Source: Acidimicrobiaceae bacterium (GTDB taxonomy: Bacteria > Actinomycetota > Acidimicrobiia > Acidimicrobiales > RAAP-2). From it: a stretch of DNA of 8,323 nt. Of this stretch, positions 1-7,900 are shown in pieces; position 1 is the stretch's first letter; each line of letters begins with the position of its first letter. Under the pieces are notes generated by a model, which saw nothing but the letters and a program-made list of their open reading frames with translations, did no database searches and was not told the origin of the DNA. The stretch covers positions 6,693-15,015 of the forward strand of contig PKWA01000048.1 in the NCBI GenBank assembly GCA_003131665.1. Reading direction: 5' to 3'. The position numbers and the translations under genes were made by a program.

Positions 1-829
1 ACAGCAGCGCTCCGATGGTGGTGGGGATCAAACAGACCAACAGGGCCACCAGTACCACGACTGAGACTGACGCGCCCGCGAAGTTGGCGAAGGGAACGAG
101 GGTCACCACGACCGGAATGAAGACGATCGTCAGCACCGCGAGCAGGATGGTCAGGGCGATCTCGTTGGGCGTCTTTTGGCGATTGGCGCCTTCCACTAAC
201 TTGATCATCCGATCGAGGAACGTCTGACCACGCTCGGCGGTGATGCGCACGACGATCCGGTCCGAGAGCACCTTGGTCCCACCGGTCACGGCCGAACGAT
301 CTCCGCCCGACTCACGAATGACTGGCGCGGACTCACCCGTAATGGCCGATTCGTCGACCGAGGCGATTCCTTCGGTAATCTCGCCGTCGGAGGGGATAAC
401 GTCACCGGCTTCGCAAACCACCAGATCACCTTTGGCGAGCATCGCGGCCGACACCCTCTCTTCGCTGCCGTCCGCGCGAAGGCGCCGGGCCTCAGTCTCA
501 GAGCTCATCTTTCGCAGCGTGTCCGCTTGCGCCTTGCCGCGACCTTCGGCCATGGCTTCGGCAAAGTTGGCGAAGATGACGGTCAAGAAGAGCCAAATCG
601 TGATCGACCACGTAAAGGTACTCGGGTGGGCGATCGCTTCGATGAGGCTGATCACCGATCCCACGAGCACGACGAACATCACGGGGTTTCTCACCTGGAC
701 CCGCGGATTCATCTTTACAATCGAGTCCCGTAACGCGTGACGAAGAATCTCGCGGTCAAAGAGGCCACGGGACTGCGCCACGCCGTGCGAGCTCGATCCC
801 GAGGTCGGCTGATCCAGAACGGTCGTCAT
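1..829 (-). CDS. kdpB: KdpB, K+-transporting P-type ATPase catalytic subunit (N-terminal 276 residues, truncated by window edge)
   Basis: KdpB hydrolyses ATP to drive K+ uptake in the inner-membrane KdpFABC complex. Translating the minus strand from ATG at 829 gives 276 uninterrupted codons running off position 1. Visible KdpB hallmarks are the N-terminal [16 protein letters not shown] segment (residues 39-54), [17 protein letters not shown] (86-102), the actuator-domain TGES motif (164-167) followed by [10 protein letters not shown], then [20 protein letters not shown] and the transmembrane PTTIGALL motif at the very end. Ser167 of TGES matches the serine whose phosphorylation inhibits E. 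coli KdpB (Ser162). About 400 residues, including the DKTGT phosphorylation site, nucleotide-binding domain and last helices, lie outside. The ATG overlaps the kdpA stop by one base (TAATG), indicating translational coupling. kdpC would be expected next, left of the window. Identity is certain; only completeness is not visible. Confidence 0.97.
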   Translation of the reverse strand, partial: MTTVLDQPTSGSSSHGVAQSRGLFDREILRHALRDSIVKMNPRVQVRNPVMFVVLVGSVISLIEAIAHPSTFTWSITIWLFLTVIFANFAEAMAEGRGKAQADTLRKMSSETEARRLRADGSEERVSAAMLAKGDLVVCEAGDVIPSDGEITEGIASVDESAITGESAPVIRESGGDRSAVTGGTKVLSDRIVVRITAERGQTFLDRMIKLVEGANRQKTPNEIALTILLAVLTIVFIPVVVTLVPFANFAGASVSVVVLVALLVCLIPTTIGALL

Positions 830-2517
830 TAGAAGAACCTCAGGTGGCTAAGTTGCTCGACGATCGGCCCGAGCGAGATCGCGGGAAAGAAGGTGAGGCC
901 GCCAATAATCAAGATCACGCCGATGGTGAGACCGACAAACATTCCATTATCAGTGCGAAAGGTCCCAAGTGACTCAGGCACCACGTCCTTGGCAGCGAGG
1001 GATCCGCCGAGAGCCAACGCCGGGATCATGATGCCGAATCGACCGATCAACATGAGGATTCCTCCAATGACGTTGTAAAAGGGAGTGTTACCGGTCAGTC
1101 CGCCAAAGGCCGAGCCATTGTTATTGCCTTGTGAGGTCAATCCGTACAAGATCTCGGTGAATCCGTGCGGCCCCGCATTCAGCGGACCAGCTCTGCCTAC
1201 GGCCAACGACACCGCCAGCGCGGCGATGACCAAGACGGCGATCGGCATCACCAGCGCGCCGAGTCCCGCGAGCTTGACCTCTCTCGCTTGAATCTTCTTT
1301 CCGAGGTACTCCGGTGTTCTTCCGATCATGAGTCCACCGAGGAACACCGCGATAATGGCGTAGATCAACAAGGTGTAGAGCCCGCTGCCCGTGCCGCCTG
1401 GCGTGACCTCGCCCATCATCATCCCGGTCAAGAGTCCCAGTCCCCCGATGGGGGTAAAGGAGTCGTAGGAAGCGTCGGCCGAGCCCGTCGAGGTACTGGT
1501 GGACGCCACGCCAAAGAGGGCTGAGGACGTGTCGCCGAAGCGCGATTCCTTGCCCTCGGTGTTGCCCACCGTGGAGTGAATCCCGGCCGCCGCGACGGCG
1601 GGGTTGTTCTGGTGCTCGCCGAAGCTGGTGTAGCCCACCCACACGCCAAAGAGAATCACGACGACCGCCAACAGGGCGAAGCCGTGGCGAATGCTGCCCA
1701 CCATTTTGCCAAAGGTGTAGGTCAAGGCGACGGGAATCGAAAGCAGCAAGTAGATCGACAGGAAGTTGGTGAGACCCGTGGGATTCTCAAAGGGCGTGGC
1801 GGAGTTGGCGTTGAGGAAGCCCCCGCCGTTCGTGCCGAGCTGCTTGATCGCCTCCATGAACCCGATCGGTCCACGAGCGATGGTCTGTGTCACACCGTTC
1901 AAGACGTCGTGGACGCTGGCCGTGCCGGCCAGCGTCTGCACGGCGCCTTGCGCGACAAAAACGATGCCGAAAAAAAACGCGATCGGCAGCAGGATGTAGA
2001 ACATGCAGCGCGTGATGTCGACCCAGAAGTTGCCAATCGTCGCCGACTTACGGCGTGAGAAACCCCGCACCATGGCGATGGCGACCGCGATGCCCACCGC
2101 CGGCGTGACGAACTGCTGGACGGTGAGAGCTCCGATCTGTGAGAAGTACGACATCGTCGTCTCGCCGCCGTAGTTCTGCCAGTTGGTATTCGTGATGAAC
2201 GAAGCGGCGGTGTTCCAGCTCAGACCTGGTCCGACTGCTCCGAGATGTTGGGGATTGAGGGGCAGCGAGCCTTGGATTCGAATGATGACGTAGGTAAACA
2301 CGAGCGACACGGCCGAAAAGATGATCATCGCTCCGGCGTAGCGCTTCCAGGTCTGTTCCTGGGAGGGACTCGTCCCGAGCAGTCGGTAGATGGGACGCTC
2401 CACAAAGCCCAAGAAGTGCACACGGCCATCGAAGACCGCGGCCATGTACGAGCCCAGGTACCGCCAGGTGAAACCGAGCGCGACAACGAGTGCGACAATC
2501 GTAAAGAAGAAGCCCAT
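829..2517 (-). CDS. kdpA: KdpA, K+-transporting ATPase ion-channel-like subunit
   Basis: KdpA binds and translocates K+ in the KdpFABC complex. It is 562 residues, close to E. coli KdpA (557), and appears complete. It is a polytopic membrane protein of the SKT channel superfamily. All four pore-loop filter segments are visible: [17 protein letters not shown] (around 111-127), [20 protein letters not shown] (228-247), [12 protein letters not shown] (370-381) and [14 protein letters not shown] (461-474). The conserved [12 protein letters not shown] loop (398-409) and [17 protein letters not shown] (492-508) are also present. The ATG at 2517 directly follows the kdpF TAA stop with no spacer and has a good Shine-Dalgarno sequence inside the 3' end of kdpF. 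The gene sits between kdpF and kdpB in the standard order. Nothing is broken or missing. Its cation selectivity is assumed from family membership. Confidence 0.98.
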   Translation of the reverse strand: MGFFFTIVALVVALGFTWRYLGSYMAAVFDGRVHFLGFVERPIYRLLGTSPSQEQTWKRYAGAMIIFSAVSLVFTYVIIRIQGSLPLNPQHLGAVGPGLSWNTAASFITNTNWQNYGGETTMSYFSQIGALTVQQFVTPAVGIAVAIAMVRGFSRRKSATIGNFWVDITRCMFYILLPIAFFFGIVFVAQGAVQTLAGTASVHDVLNGVTQTIARGPIGFMEAIKQLGTNGGGFLNANSATPFENPTGLTNFLSIYLLLSIPVALTYTFGKMVGSIRHGFALLAVVVILFGVWVGYTSFGEHQNNPAVAAAGIHSTVGNTEGKESRFGDTSSALFGVASTSTSTGSADASYDSFTPIGGLGLLTGMMMGEVTPGGTGSGLYTLLIYAIIAVFLGGLMIGRTPEYLGKKIQAREVKLAGLGALVMPIAVLVIAALAVSLAVGRAGPLNAGPHGFTEILYGLTSQGNNNGSAFGGLTGNTPFYNVIGGILMLIGRFGIMIPALALGGSLAAKDVVPESLGTFRTDNGMFVGLTIGVILIIGGLTFFPAISLGPIVEQLSHLRFF

Positions 2518-2607
2518 TTAGAACTTCTCCGGCTTGAACATGGCGTAGCCGAGGTACGCGAACATCACCCCGGAGATGACGAGCAGCAGGATCTGGGCGA
2601 ACGTCAT
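2518..2607 (-). CDS. kdpF: KdpF, 29-residue small subunit of the K+-transporting ATPase
   Basis: KdpF is a single-helix peptide that stabilises the KdpABC complex in the membrane. The 29-residue product (MTFAQILLLVISGVMFAYLG, then YAMFKPEKF) has one hydrophobic helix at about residues 4-23 and a short charged tail. Its length equals E. coli KdpF (29 residues), and the position immediately before kdpA is diagnostic. I chose ATG at 2607 because it gives the family length. The frame is open further upstream to 2706, but that extension is charged, overlaps the preceding small ORF and looks like a shadow. The start overlaps the stop of that upstream ORF by four bases (ATGA), and the kdpF stop abuts the kdpA start. 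No strong Shine-Dalgarno sequence precedes it, so it probably depends on coupling to the upstream ORF. Confidence 0.88.
   Translation of the reverse strand: MTFAQILLLVISGVMFAYLGYAMFKPEKF
2524..2530 (-). promoter_or_regulatory. Shine-Dalgarno sequence of kdpA
   Basis: On the minus strand GGAGAAG lies six bases before the kdpA ATG and inside the last codons of kdpF. It is the clearest ribosome binding site in the kdp operon and confirms the kdpA start. kdpF and the upstream small ORF have much weaker sites. Confidence 0.7.
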
Positions 2608-2687
2608 ACGCGGTCCAGAGCCCAGATAAGTCCGAGCATCGCCAACGTGAACCCAACCAAGCCCAACAGTGAATACAGATCTCCCAT
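2604..2687 (-). CDS. 27-residue single-helix membrane peptide, first ORF of the kdp operon
   Basis: This short ORF is not assignable to a named family. It begins MGDLYSLLGLVGFTLAMLG and ends IWALDRV, giving one transmembrane helix with an acidic N-terminus and a charged ALDRV tail. Its TGA stop overlaps the kdpF ATG in an ATGA arrangement, which argues for real translation and coupling. A weak GAAGAA Shine-Dalgarno-like element lies seven bases upstream of ATG at 2687. The same frame is open to 2810, but the extension is strongly charged, would run into the kdpD start and would place a non-hydrophobic arm before the helix, so I prefer the 27-residue form. From memory, similar short hydrophobic ORFs with an Asp/Glu-Arg tail precede kdpF or kdpA in various bacteria, but I cannot verify this here. 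Its role, perhaps as an extra small subunit of KdpFABC, is inference. Confidence 0.55.
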   Translation of the reverse strand: MGDLYSLLGLVGFTLAMLGLIWALDRV

Positions 2688-2721
2688 GAACCGATTCTTC
2701 ACGCACGGGCCTGAACAGATT

Positions 2722-2760
2722 CTTCTAAATCTCTTCTCGCCCTTCATTTTTTCTTCATTT
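2722..2760. promoter_or_regulatory. Phased direct repeats in the kdpFAB/kdpDE divergent promoter region; probable KdpE operator
   Basis: Four CTTC motifs occur in 35 bases on the plus strand, at 2722, 2733, 2742 and 2753, forming two pairs each 11 bases apart. The pair at 2742-2749 and 2753-2760 is an exact 8-base direct repeat (CTTCATTT), about one helical turn apart on the same face of the DNA. Tandem direct repeats with 11-base periodicity are the known binding geometry of OmpR/PhoB-family winged-helix response regulators such as KdpE. The stretch is also clearly more AT-rich than its surroundings. Assignment to KdpE rests on its position between the two kdp transcription units and is inference. 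Low-complexity pyrimidine sequence is the alternative explanation. Confidence 0.5.
2724..2729 (-). promoter_or_regulatory. Possible -10 element of the kdp structural operon
   Basis: On the minus strand TTTAGA lies 12 bases downstream of the proximal CTTCATTT repeat. That spacing suits an activator-dependent promoter in which a PhoB-type operator replaces the -35 box. No good -35 hexamer is visible. It would give a leader of roughly 30 bases before the 27-residue ORF. The match to a -10 consensus is modest, so this is tentative. Confidence 0.25.
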
Positions 2761-2792
2761 GCACTCGCCCATCGGCTCGACCGGTTTCGTAC

Positions 2793-2805
2793 GATACTGA
2801 AAGGG
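2793..2805 (+). promoter_or_regulatory. Possible -10 element for leaderless kdpD transcription
   Basis: GATACT at 2793-2798 resembles an extended -10 hexamer. The usual distance to a transcription start places it at about 2805, which is the G of the GTG start codon of kdpD. Leaderless GTG or ATG starts are common in Actinobacteria, and the AAGG before the GTG is too close to act as a Shine-Dalgarno sequence. No convincing -35 box is seen. Confidence 0.3.
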
Positions 2806-4271
2806 TGCATAGACGTCTTCTAGGGTCCGCCGTCGGAGTGGTGAGCGTCCTCGCGCTGGGCGCCGCGATGCTGCCGCTGCGAAGTCACCTCAGTGTCTCG
2901 ACGACGGCGTTGGTGCTCGTGATACCCGTGGTCGTCGGGGCCGTGATCGGCGGATTCGCTGCGGGCGTGGCGAGTGTGGCCGCCGGCTTTCTCGTCTACG
3001 ACTACGCCTTCGTGCCGCCTTACAAGACCTTGAGCGTCGGTACCACCCAGAACTGGACGGCCCTCGTGGTCTACGTCGTGGTGATGCTGCTCGTGGCGCG
3101 CATCGTTGACGTGCTCGATACGACGCGAATCGAGGCCCGTCGGGGGCACGAAGTCATGCGTCGGGTCTCGGAAGTGTCGGAGCTACTCGTCGGGAATCAG
3201 CCCGTAGACGATCTGTTGATGACCATTGTCATGACCGCCATGACCGTGTTCAACGTCCCTGGAGTGTCACTCCTCGAACTCGAAGAGGGGCGCCTCGTTG
3301 TGGTCGCCAGTGCCGGCGAGCCGCTCTCGAGCGCCGAACTTCATCGGCTCGACCCACACTCTGGTTTCGCGATCCCCGTGGGCACGACCTCGGGATCTCC
3401 GAGTGAACTTCGCACGGTGGCACTGTCGTCGTCCGGTCGACCCGTGGGCATCCTCGCGATGCGCGGGGGACCCGTGCGAGAGACGGAGCGAGCAGTGCTC
3501 AACACCTTCGCCAACGACGCGGCGCTGGCTTTAGAGAGGGCCCAACTTCGTGAACAGGCGCTTCGCTCGCAACTCCTCGAGGAGTCGGACCGATTTCGCC
3601 GAGGACTATTGGGCGCGATCTCGCACGACCTGCGCACGCCACTCGCCACGATCAAAGTCGCGTCGTCGACGCTCTCAGAGCGCGGCCAGTCGCTCTCGGC
3701 GGACGATACCCGCGAACTTCACCACCTCATCGAGATTGAATCCGACCGCCTGACTCGTTTGGTGACGAATCTGCTCGATATGACGCGCATCGAAGCGGGC
3801 GTGCTGAATCTGGCTCGCATCCCGATATCCGTGAGTGAACTCGTGGGCGAGGCCGTGAGTGTGATGATCCCGAGCATGGGTGAGCAACGGATAGAAGTCA
3901 TCGGGTCAGAGTCGCTGCCCGAAGTCGAAGTGGACCGCGTGCTGATCGGTCAGGTACTCGTGAATCTCCTCGACAACGCTCTTCGCCACTCGCCCACCAA
4001 TAGCCTGATTAGCGTGAAGAGCGAACGTCGAGACGACCGGGTACTGGTTTCCGTCACCGATCAGGGACCCGGCGTGCCGCGCGGTGACCGCGAAACCATC
4101 TTTGACCGATTCACCCAGTTCAACACCGGAGGTCGAGCGGGGCTCGGGCTCACCATCGCCAAAACTTTCGTCGAAGCTCACGGCGAGCACCTCTGGTACG
4201 AGGACAATCCCGAGGGTGGCGCCCGTTTCGTTTTCTCACTACCCGCACACGTCAACGCGGCGAACCGATAA
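2805..4271 (+). CDS. kdpD: KdpD-type sensor histidine kinase lacking the N-terminal KdpD domain
   Basis: Membrane sensor kinase that phosphorylates the adjacent response regulator. The 488 residues read as follows: four closely spaced hydrophobic segments (about 5-25, 31-50, 51-70, 84-101) forming a DUF4118-like four-helix sensor with the FVPPYKTLSV loop typical of KdpD; a GAF-like domain (about 135-243); a HisKA dimerisation domain with AISHDLRTPLATI, phosphoacceptor His274; and an HATPase_c domain with N-box NLLDNALRHS (387-396), G1 DQGPG (419-423) and G2 GLGL (446-449). E. coli KdpD is 894 residues. The missing ~400 are its N-terminal cytoplasmic KdpD/USP domains, which bind ATP and, in some Gram-positives, c-di-AMP. 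The frame upstream of GTG 2805 is open only to 2715 and has no earlier start, so this is not a misplaced start codon. It lies divergent from kdpFAB and five bases before kdpE. Confidence 0.88.
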   Translation: MHRRLLGSAVGVVSVLALGAAMLPLRSHLSVSTTALVLVIPVVVGAVIGGFAAGVASVAAGFLVYDYAFVPPYKTLSVGTTQNWTALVVYVVVMLLVARIVDVLDTTRIEARRGHEVMRRVSEVSELLVGNQPVDDLLMTIVMTAMTVFNVPGVSLLELEEGRLVVVASAGEPLSSAELHRLDPHSGFAIPVGTTSGSPSELRTVALSSSGRPVGILAMRGGPVRETERAVLNTFANDAALALERAQLREQALRSQLLEESDRFRRGLLGAISHDLRTPLATIKVASSTLSERGQSLSADDTRELHHLIEIESDRLTRLVTNLLDMTRIEAGVLNLARIPISVSELVGEAVSVMIPSMGEQRIEVIGSESLPEVEVDRVLIGQVLVNLLDNALRHSPTNSLISVKSERRDDRVLVSVTDQGPGVPRGDRETIFDRFTQFNTGGRAGLGLTIAKTFVEAHGEHLWYEDNPEGGARFVFSLPAHVNAANR

Positions 4272-4276
4272 CGAAC

Positions 4277-4963
4277 ATGGCCCTCGTACTCGTCATCGAT
4301 GACGACCAGTCACTCTTGCGAGCGATGCGCGTGGGACTCGAAGCGGGCGGCCACGACGTCCTGAGCGCGCCTAACGGAGAACAGGGCATCTCGCTGACCG
4401 CACTCAAATCGCCCGACGTCGTGGTACTCGATATTGGTCTGCCCGATCTCGACGGTTTAGTGGTGTGCCAGCGAATTCGAGAGTGGAGCGACGTGCCGAT
4501 CATCATTCTCTCGGCCACCGGCGCCGAAGATCGGAAAATCGCGGCCCTGAACGGCGGAGCCAATGACTACGTCACGAAACCCTTCAGCATGGGTGAGTTG
4601 GAGGCGCGCCTGCGGGCGGTCCTTCGCGCCCGCCGAGCTGATAGTGACGACGACACGTCTTCCACCTTGAACGTGGGCGAACTCGATATCGACTTCGTGC
4701 ACCACGAAGTACGCCGTCACGGCGACAAGGTTGAGCTCACCGCCAAGGAGTTCAGCGTGCTGGCCTTCCTCGCTCGCCACGCCGGACGCACCTGCACGAA
4801 CCAGATGATCCTCAAAGCCGTATGGGGATCGGGCTACGGCGACGAGACTTCCTACGTACACGCCTACGTACACCGACTTCGCCAGAAACTAAACGACGAG
4901 TCCGCCACGTTGATCCACACGATGCCTGGCGTTGGCTACAGCTTGCAACTCGACCCGGCGTGA
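4277..4963 (+). CDS. kdpE: KdpE, OmpR/PhoB-family response regulator
   Basis: Cytoplasmic transcription factor that, once phosphorylated by the kinase upstream, is expected to activate the kdp transporter operon. It is 228 residues; E. coli KdpE is 225. The receiver domain (1-118) has the acidic cluster D8-D10, phosphoacceptor Asp52 in VVLDIGLPDLDG, the Ser79/Thr81 switch region in IIILSATG and Lys101 in YVTKPFSMGELEARLRAVLR. The C-terminal winged-helix DNA-binding domain (about 131-226) shows VELTAKEFSVLAFLARHAGR, the recognition-helix region YVHAYVHRLRQKL and the wing GVGYSL. ATG 4277 is five bases after the kdpD stop, without a strong Shine-Dalgarno sequence, so it is likely translated by coupling with kdpD. 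It ends 25 bases from the convergent surface-protein gene. All catalytic residues are present. Its operator is probably the phased repeat region at 2722-2760. Confidence 0.93.
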   Translation: MALVLVIDDDQSLLRAMRVGLEAGGHDVLSAPNGEQGISLTALKSPDVVVLDIGLPDLDGLVVCQRIREWSDVPIIILSATGAEDRKIAALNGGANDYVTKPFSMGELEARLRAVLRARRADSDDDTSSTLNVGELDIDFVHHEVRRHGDKVELTAKEFSVLAFLARHAGRTCTNQMILKAVWGSGYGDETSYVHAYVHRLRQKLNDESATLIHTMPGVGYSLQLDPA

Positions 4964-4988
4964 TCCAATCGCCGAGGCGTCAAGGCTT
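4964..4988. other. 25-base gap between convergent genes, no clear terminator
   Basis: kdpE and the giant surface gene converge here. A weak five-base-pair inverted repeat (CGGCG at 4956-4960 with CGCCG at 4970-4974, loop of nine) overlaps the kdpE stop codon. No run of T follows on either strand, so it is not a convincing intrinsic terminator. Rho-dependent ending or overlapping transcripts are likelier. Confidence 0.4.
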
Positions 4989-7900
4989 CTAGTACAGCCA
5001 GCCCATCAGAACCACGCGCCGGTTCTTGGCCTCGCCCGCGGCCGTCGTGTTCGAGGCGGCCGGACTGGTCAGACCCTTGGTGATCACCCGTATCGAGAAG
5101 TTGATCTTGACCCCGAGGCGCTTGAGTTCGGCGCGCAAGAACGTATTCGCACTCGAGGCGCGCGAAAGACCGAGGGCCAAGTTATAGGCGGCGCCACTTC
5201 GACTGTCGGTAAAGCCCGTGATGATGACCGACTTGGCGACGTCGGCTTTGATGAGCTTGGCCAAATTGATCAACAGCACCTTCATCTGTGGCAAGAGCAC
5301 GGCCGAACCGGTCACGAAGGGATCGAGCGTCACGATGACTTCGAGGGGCTTCTTGCTCTTGGGTCCTCGCGGCACCACCGGATTGCTGGGACCGCCGGGC
5401 GCCCCGTTGCCAAAGGCGTTGATGGCCGACACGTCAAAGGTGTACATCGTGCCGTTGGTCAGGCCCGGCACGACGCAGGTCAGCTGGTTCGGGTTCGTGA
5501 CCGTACAGGTGTGCTTGCCCGGTGAGGAGACGACGACGTAGCCCGTGATGGGCGAACCGCCGTCCGAAACCGGCACGGTCCAGGTGACCTTGGCTGTCGT
5601 GTTACCAGGAACGGCGGTGACCACAACCGGTGGCGTCGGACCACTCACCGTTGAGGGCGTTGCCGGAGGAGTCGGTGGCGCCGCCGGAGGAGGTATCAAG
5701 GGGGCGGGAGGGCTCGGCGGATTAGGTACGAAGAAGAGCGATCCGTAGAGTGTTTCATCGTTCGACGTCGGCACCGACGTGGCGTTCAAGTTCACCGTGT
5801 AGCAGTTCGGCGATCCGACCACCGCTACCGGTGCGGGCGTGACCGGATAACTCTGTCCGTTCAGTGAGTCGTACCAGTCAATGATGCCGTCCGATCCCAC
5901 GCCGCAGATCTCGAAACTCACACTCGAGAACTGCGAGCCGGCCGATATCGACACGTCGTACGACGCCGATCCGCTGGTGGGGGTGAAGACTCCGGCCGCG
6001 GGATTATCGTTGTACACGCCCACCGAGACCGTTCCTTGACCGAGGCCGGTGGCGCTGACGTAGCCCGTATCTCCAGAAGTGCCCACCGAGGCGGTCGACG
6101 AGCCGTTCTGCGAAAACGACTCGGTACCCGAGGCGTTGGCCCCGGTCGAGCCGCTCGGCGCGACTACGGTCGGCAAGGTGTAGTTCGAGGTCGCCGAGGA
6201 TTCGGTGCCCACCGGAACTGAGTTGAACACGGCCGTGACGATAAAGTCGTACGTGTCGCCGCCGATGAGGCCGGCCACGACAAAACAGAGCGGGCCGGGA
6301 CCACTTGACGACGCACACGTCGAAGAGGTGGAGATTGCGCTAATCGTGGCGCTCGTAACGCCAGTCGACGCATTGGTGGGCGTGATTTCGTAGAAATTCA
6401 CCGAGCCCTCGACGGGGGCGTTCCACGTCACAAAGACGGTGTTCGCCGCGAGCAAATCGGTCGTGGCAACAACGGAAGTCGGCGCGTAGGGCGATTCAAT
6501 AGTGAACGTGTATATCTGAGAGTTAACCCCCACGCTGTTCTGGGCGCCAAAGACCAAGGTGTACGTGCCAGGGATCGTGGAGCCATCCAGCGCCAGCGTG
6601 CCACTGCCGCTGCCGTTGTCGATGAACGTGACACCTGCGGGCAAAGCTCCCCCGTTGTAGGTGGCCGACAGCGTCATCGGTAGTGTCCCGGTGACCGTGA
6701 CGGGCTGGGATTCGACGCTACCGAAGGGGAACGACGGGTGGTAGGAACTCGTGAACACCGGCGGTGAGCCACCGCCCCCGCCACCCGATGGGAGCCAGAC
6801 GGCGTACAGCGTCACACTCACGCCGACCGAGCCAAGCACGTAAGAACTATTAGCGCTAAAGGCCACGGGGTAACTCACCGATGACGTGCTGGCCGACGTG
6901 GACCAACCGGCAAAAGTGCCATAGCCCGACGGCGCCGTTAATCCGGTGCTGCCGGGCAGCACCACCGAAGAGCCATCGTTGCCCGTGAGAGCAGTGATAG
7001 TCCCGGTGCCACCGAGCGCGGTGTCGGGATCAAAACTCACGGAATCGGTAGTCGGCGTTGCGGTCCACTGCGCGGTGAGCGTGATCGACGACGTTGGCGT
7101 GTACGCGCCACCCCCCACGCCGACGTCTACGAGTCCGGGCGTTTCCCAACCGAGGAACGTGTTCCCGTTCAACGTCGGTGTGGGCAGCGTGAGCGCGGGA
7201 CTGCCCCACAAGAAGTCCTCGCTCACGGGAATAGTACTGGCCGAACCCCCACCGACTGTGACCGATCCGCCATTGGGATCGAACGTGATCGTGTACACAA
7301 TGGGCGTCCAATTGGCGTAGAGCGCTATATCAGGAACCGAACCGCTGGGGGTATAGAGATCACCGGCTCCGCCAACTAACACTCCACCAAACTGAGCGGT
7401 GTACCAGCCATCGAATGTATTGCCGGCATACGTAGGCGACGGCAAGATTAAGGCAGGATCACCCGTTGTAAAGTCCGCTGACGAGTCAGTCGAAAGAGAA
7501 AACACTCCGCCTTCGGGATTGTAAACAACGATGTACGCCATCCTCGTGGTGAAGTTCTCTACCTCGCCGTAGTAGGTGACGCCTACTGAGTTGGTGGCCT
7601 CGAGCTCGAAGTAGTAGGTCGTGCCCGAGCTGAGGCCCGTCAGAGCGAGCGACTGAGCCGTGGCGCTGGTGCCACTGGCCGTGCCGGGGCTGGAGGCCGT
7701 GGTGACCTCGCCGGGGGCCCCGGCGCAGTTGCCCGTGGTGAACGAGGTCGTCGAGTAGCAGAACTCGATCGCCGTGACGCTGGGGTCACTGTTGGCGTTG
7801 ACGGTGCCGTGCAGGGTGGCTGCGGTCTTGGTGATCGAGGTGGCGGACCCGGTGGAGACCGCGATGGTGCCGGTGGTGAAGCTCACGACCCCGCCGTAGG

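Noticed and set aside
240..740. Plus-strand open frame of 166 codons opposite kdpB
   Set aside because: It is antisense to a clearly conserved KdpB coding region, has a composition typical of a shadow frame and shows no recognisable domain.
1121..1642. Open frames of 173 codons and others overlapping kdpA on both strands
   Set aside because: They overlap the conserved KdpA frame entirely and are Arg/His/Gly-rich with no motif, as expected of shadow frames in GC-rich DNA.
2604..2810. 68-codon version of the small ORF starting at 2810
   Set aside because: The first 41 residues are highly charged and non-hydrophobic, and that start overlaps the kdpD start and the operator region. The 27-residue form fits a membrane peptide better.
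2245..2823. Plus-strand 192-codon open frame spanning the divergent promoter region
   Set aside because: It is antisense to kdpA, kdpF and the small ORF and runs over the regulatory region. The kdpF and kdpA evidence is much stronger.
4956..4974. Inverted repeat CGGCG/CGCCG as a bidirectional terminator
   Set aside because: Only five base pairs with a nine-base loop that includes the kdpE stop, and no T tract on either strand.
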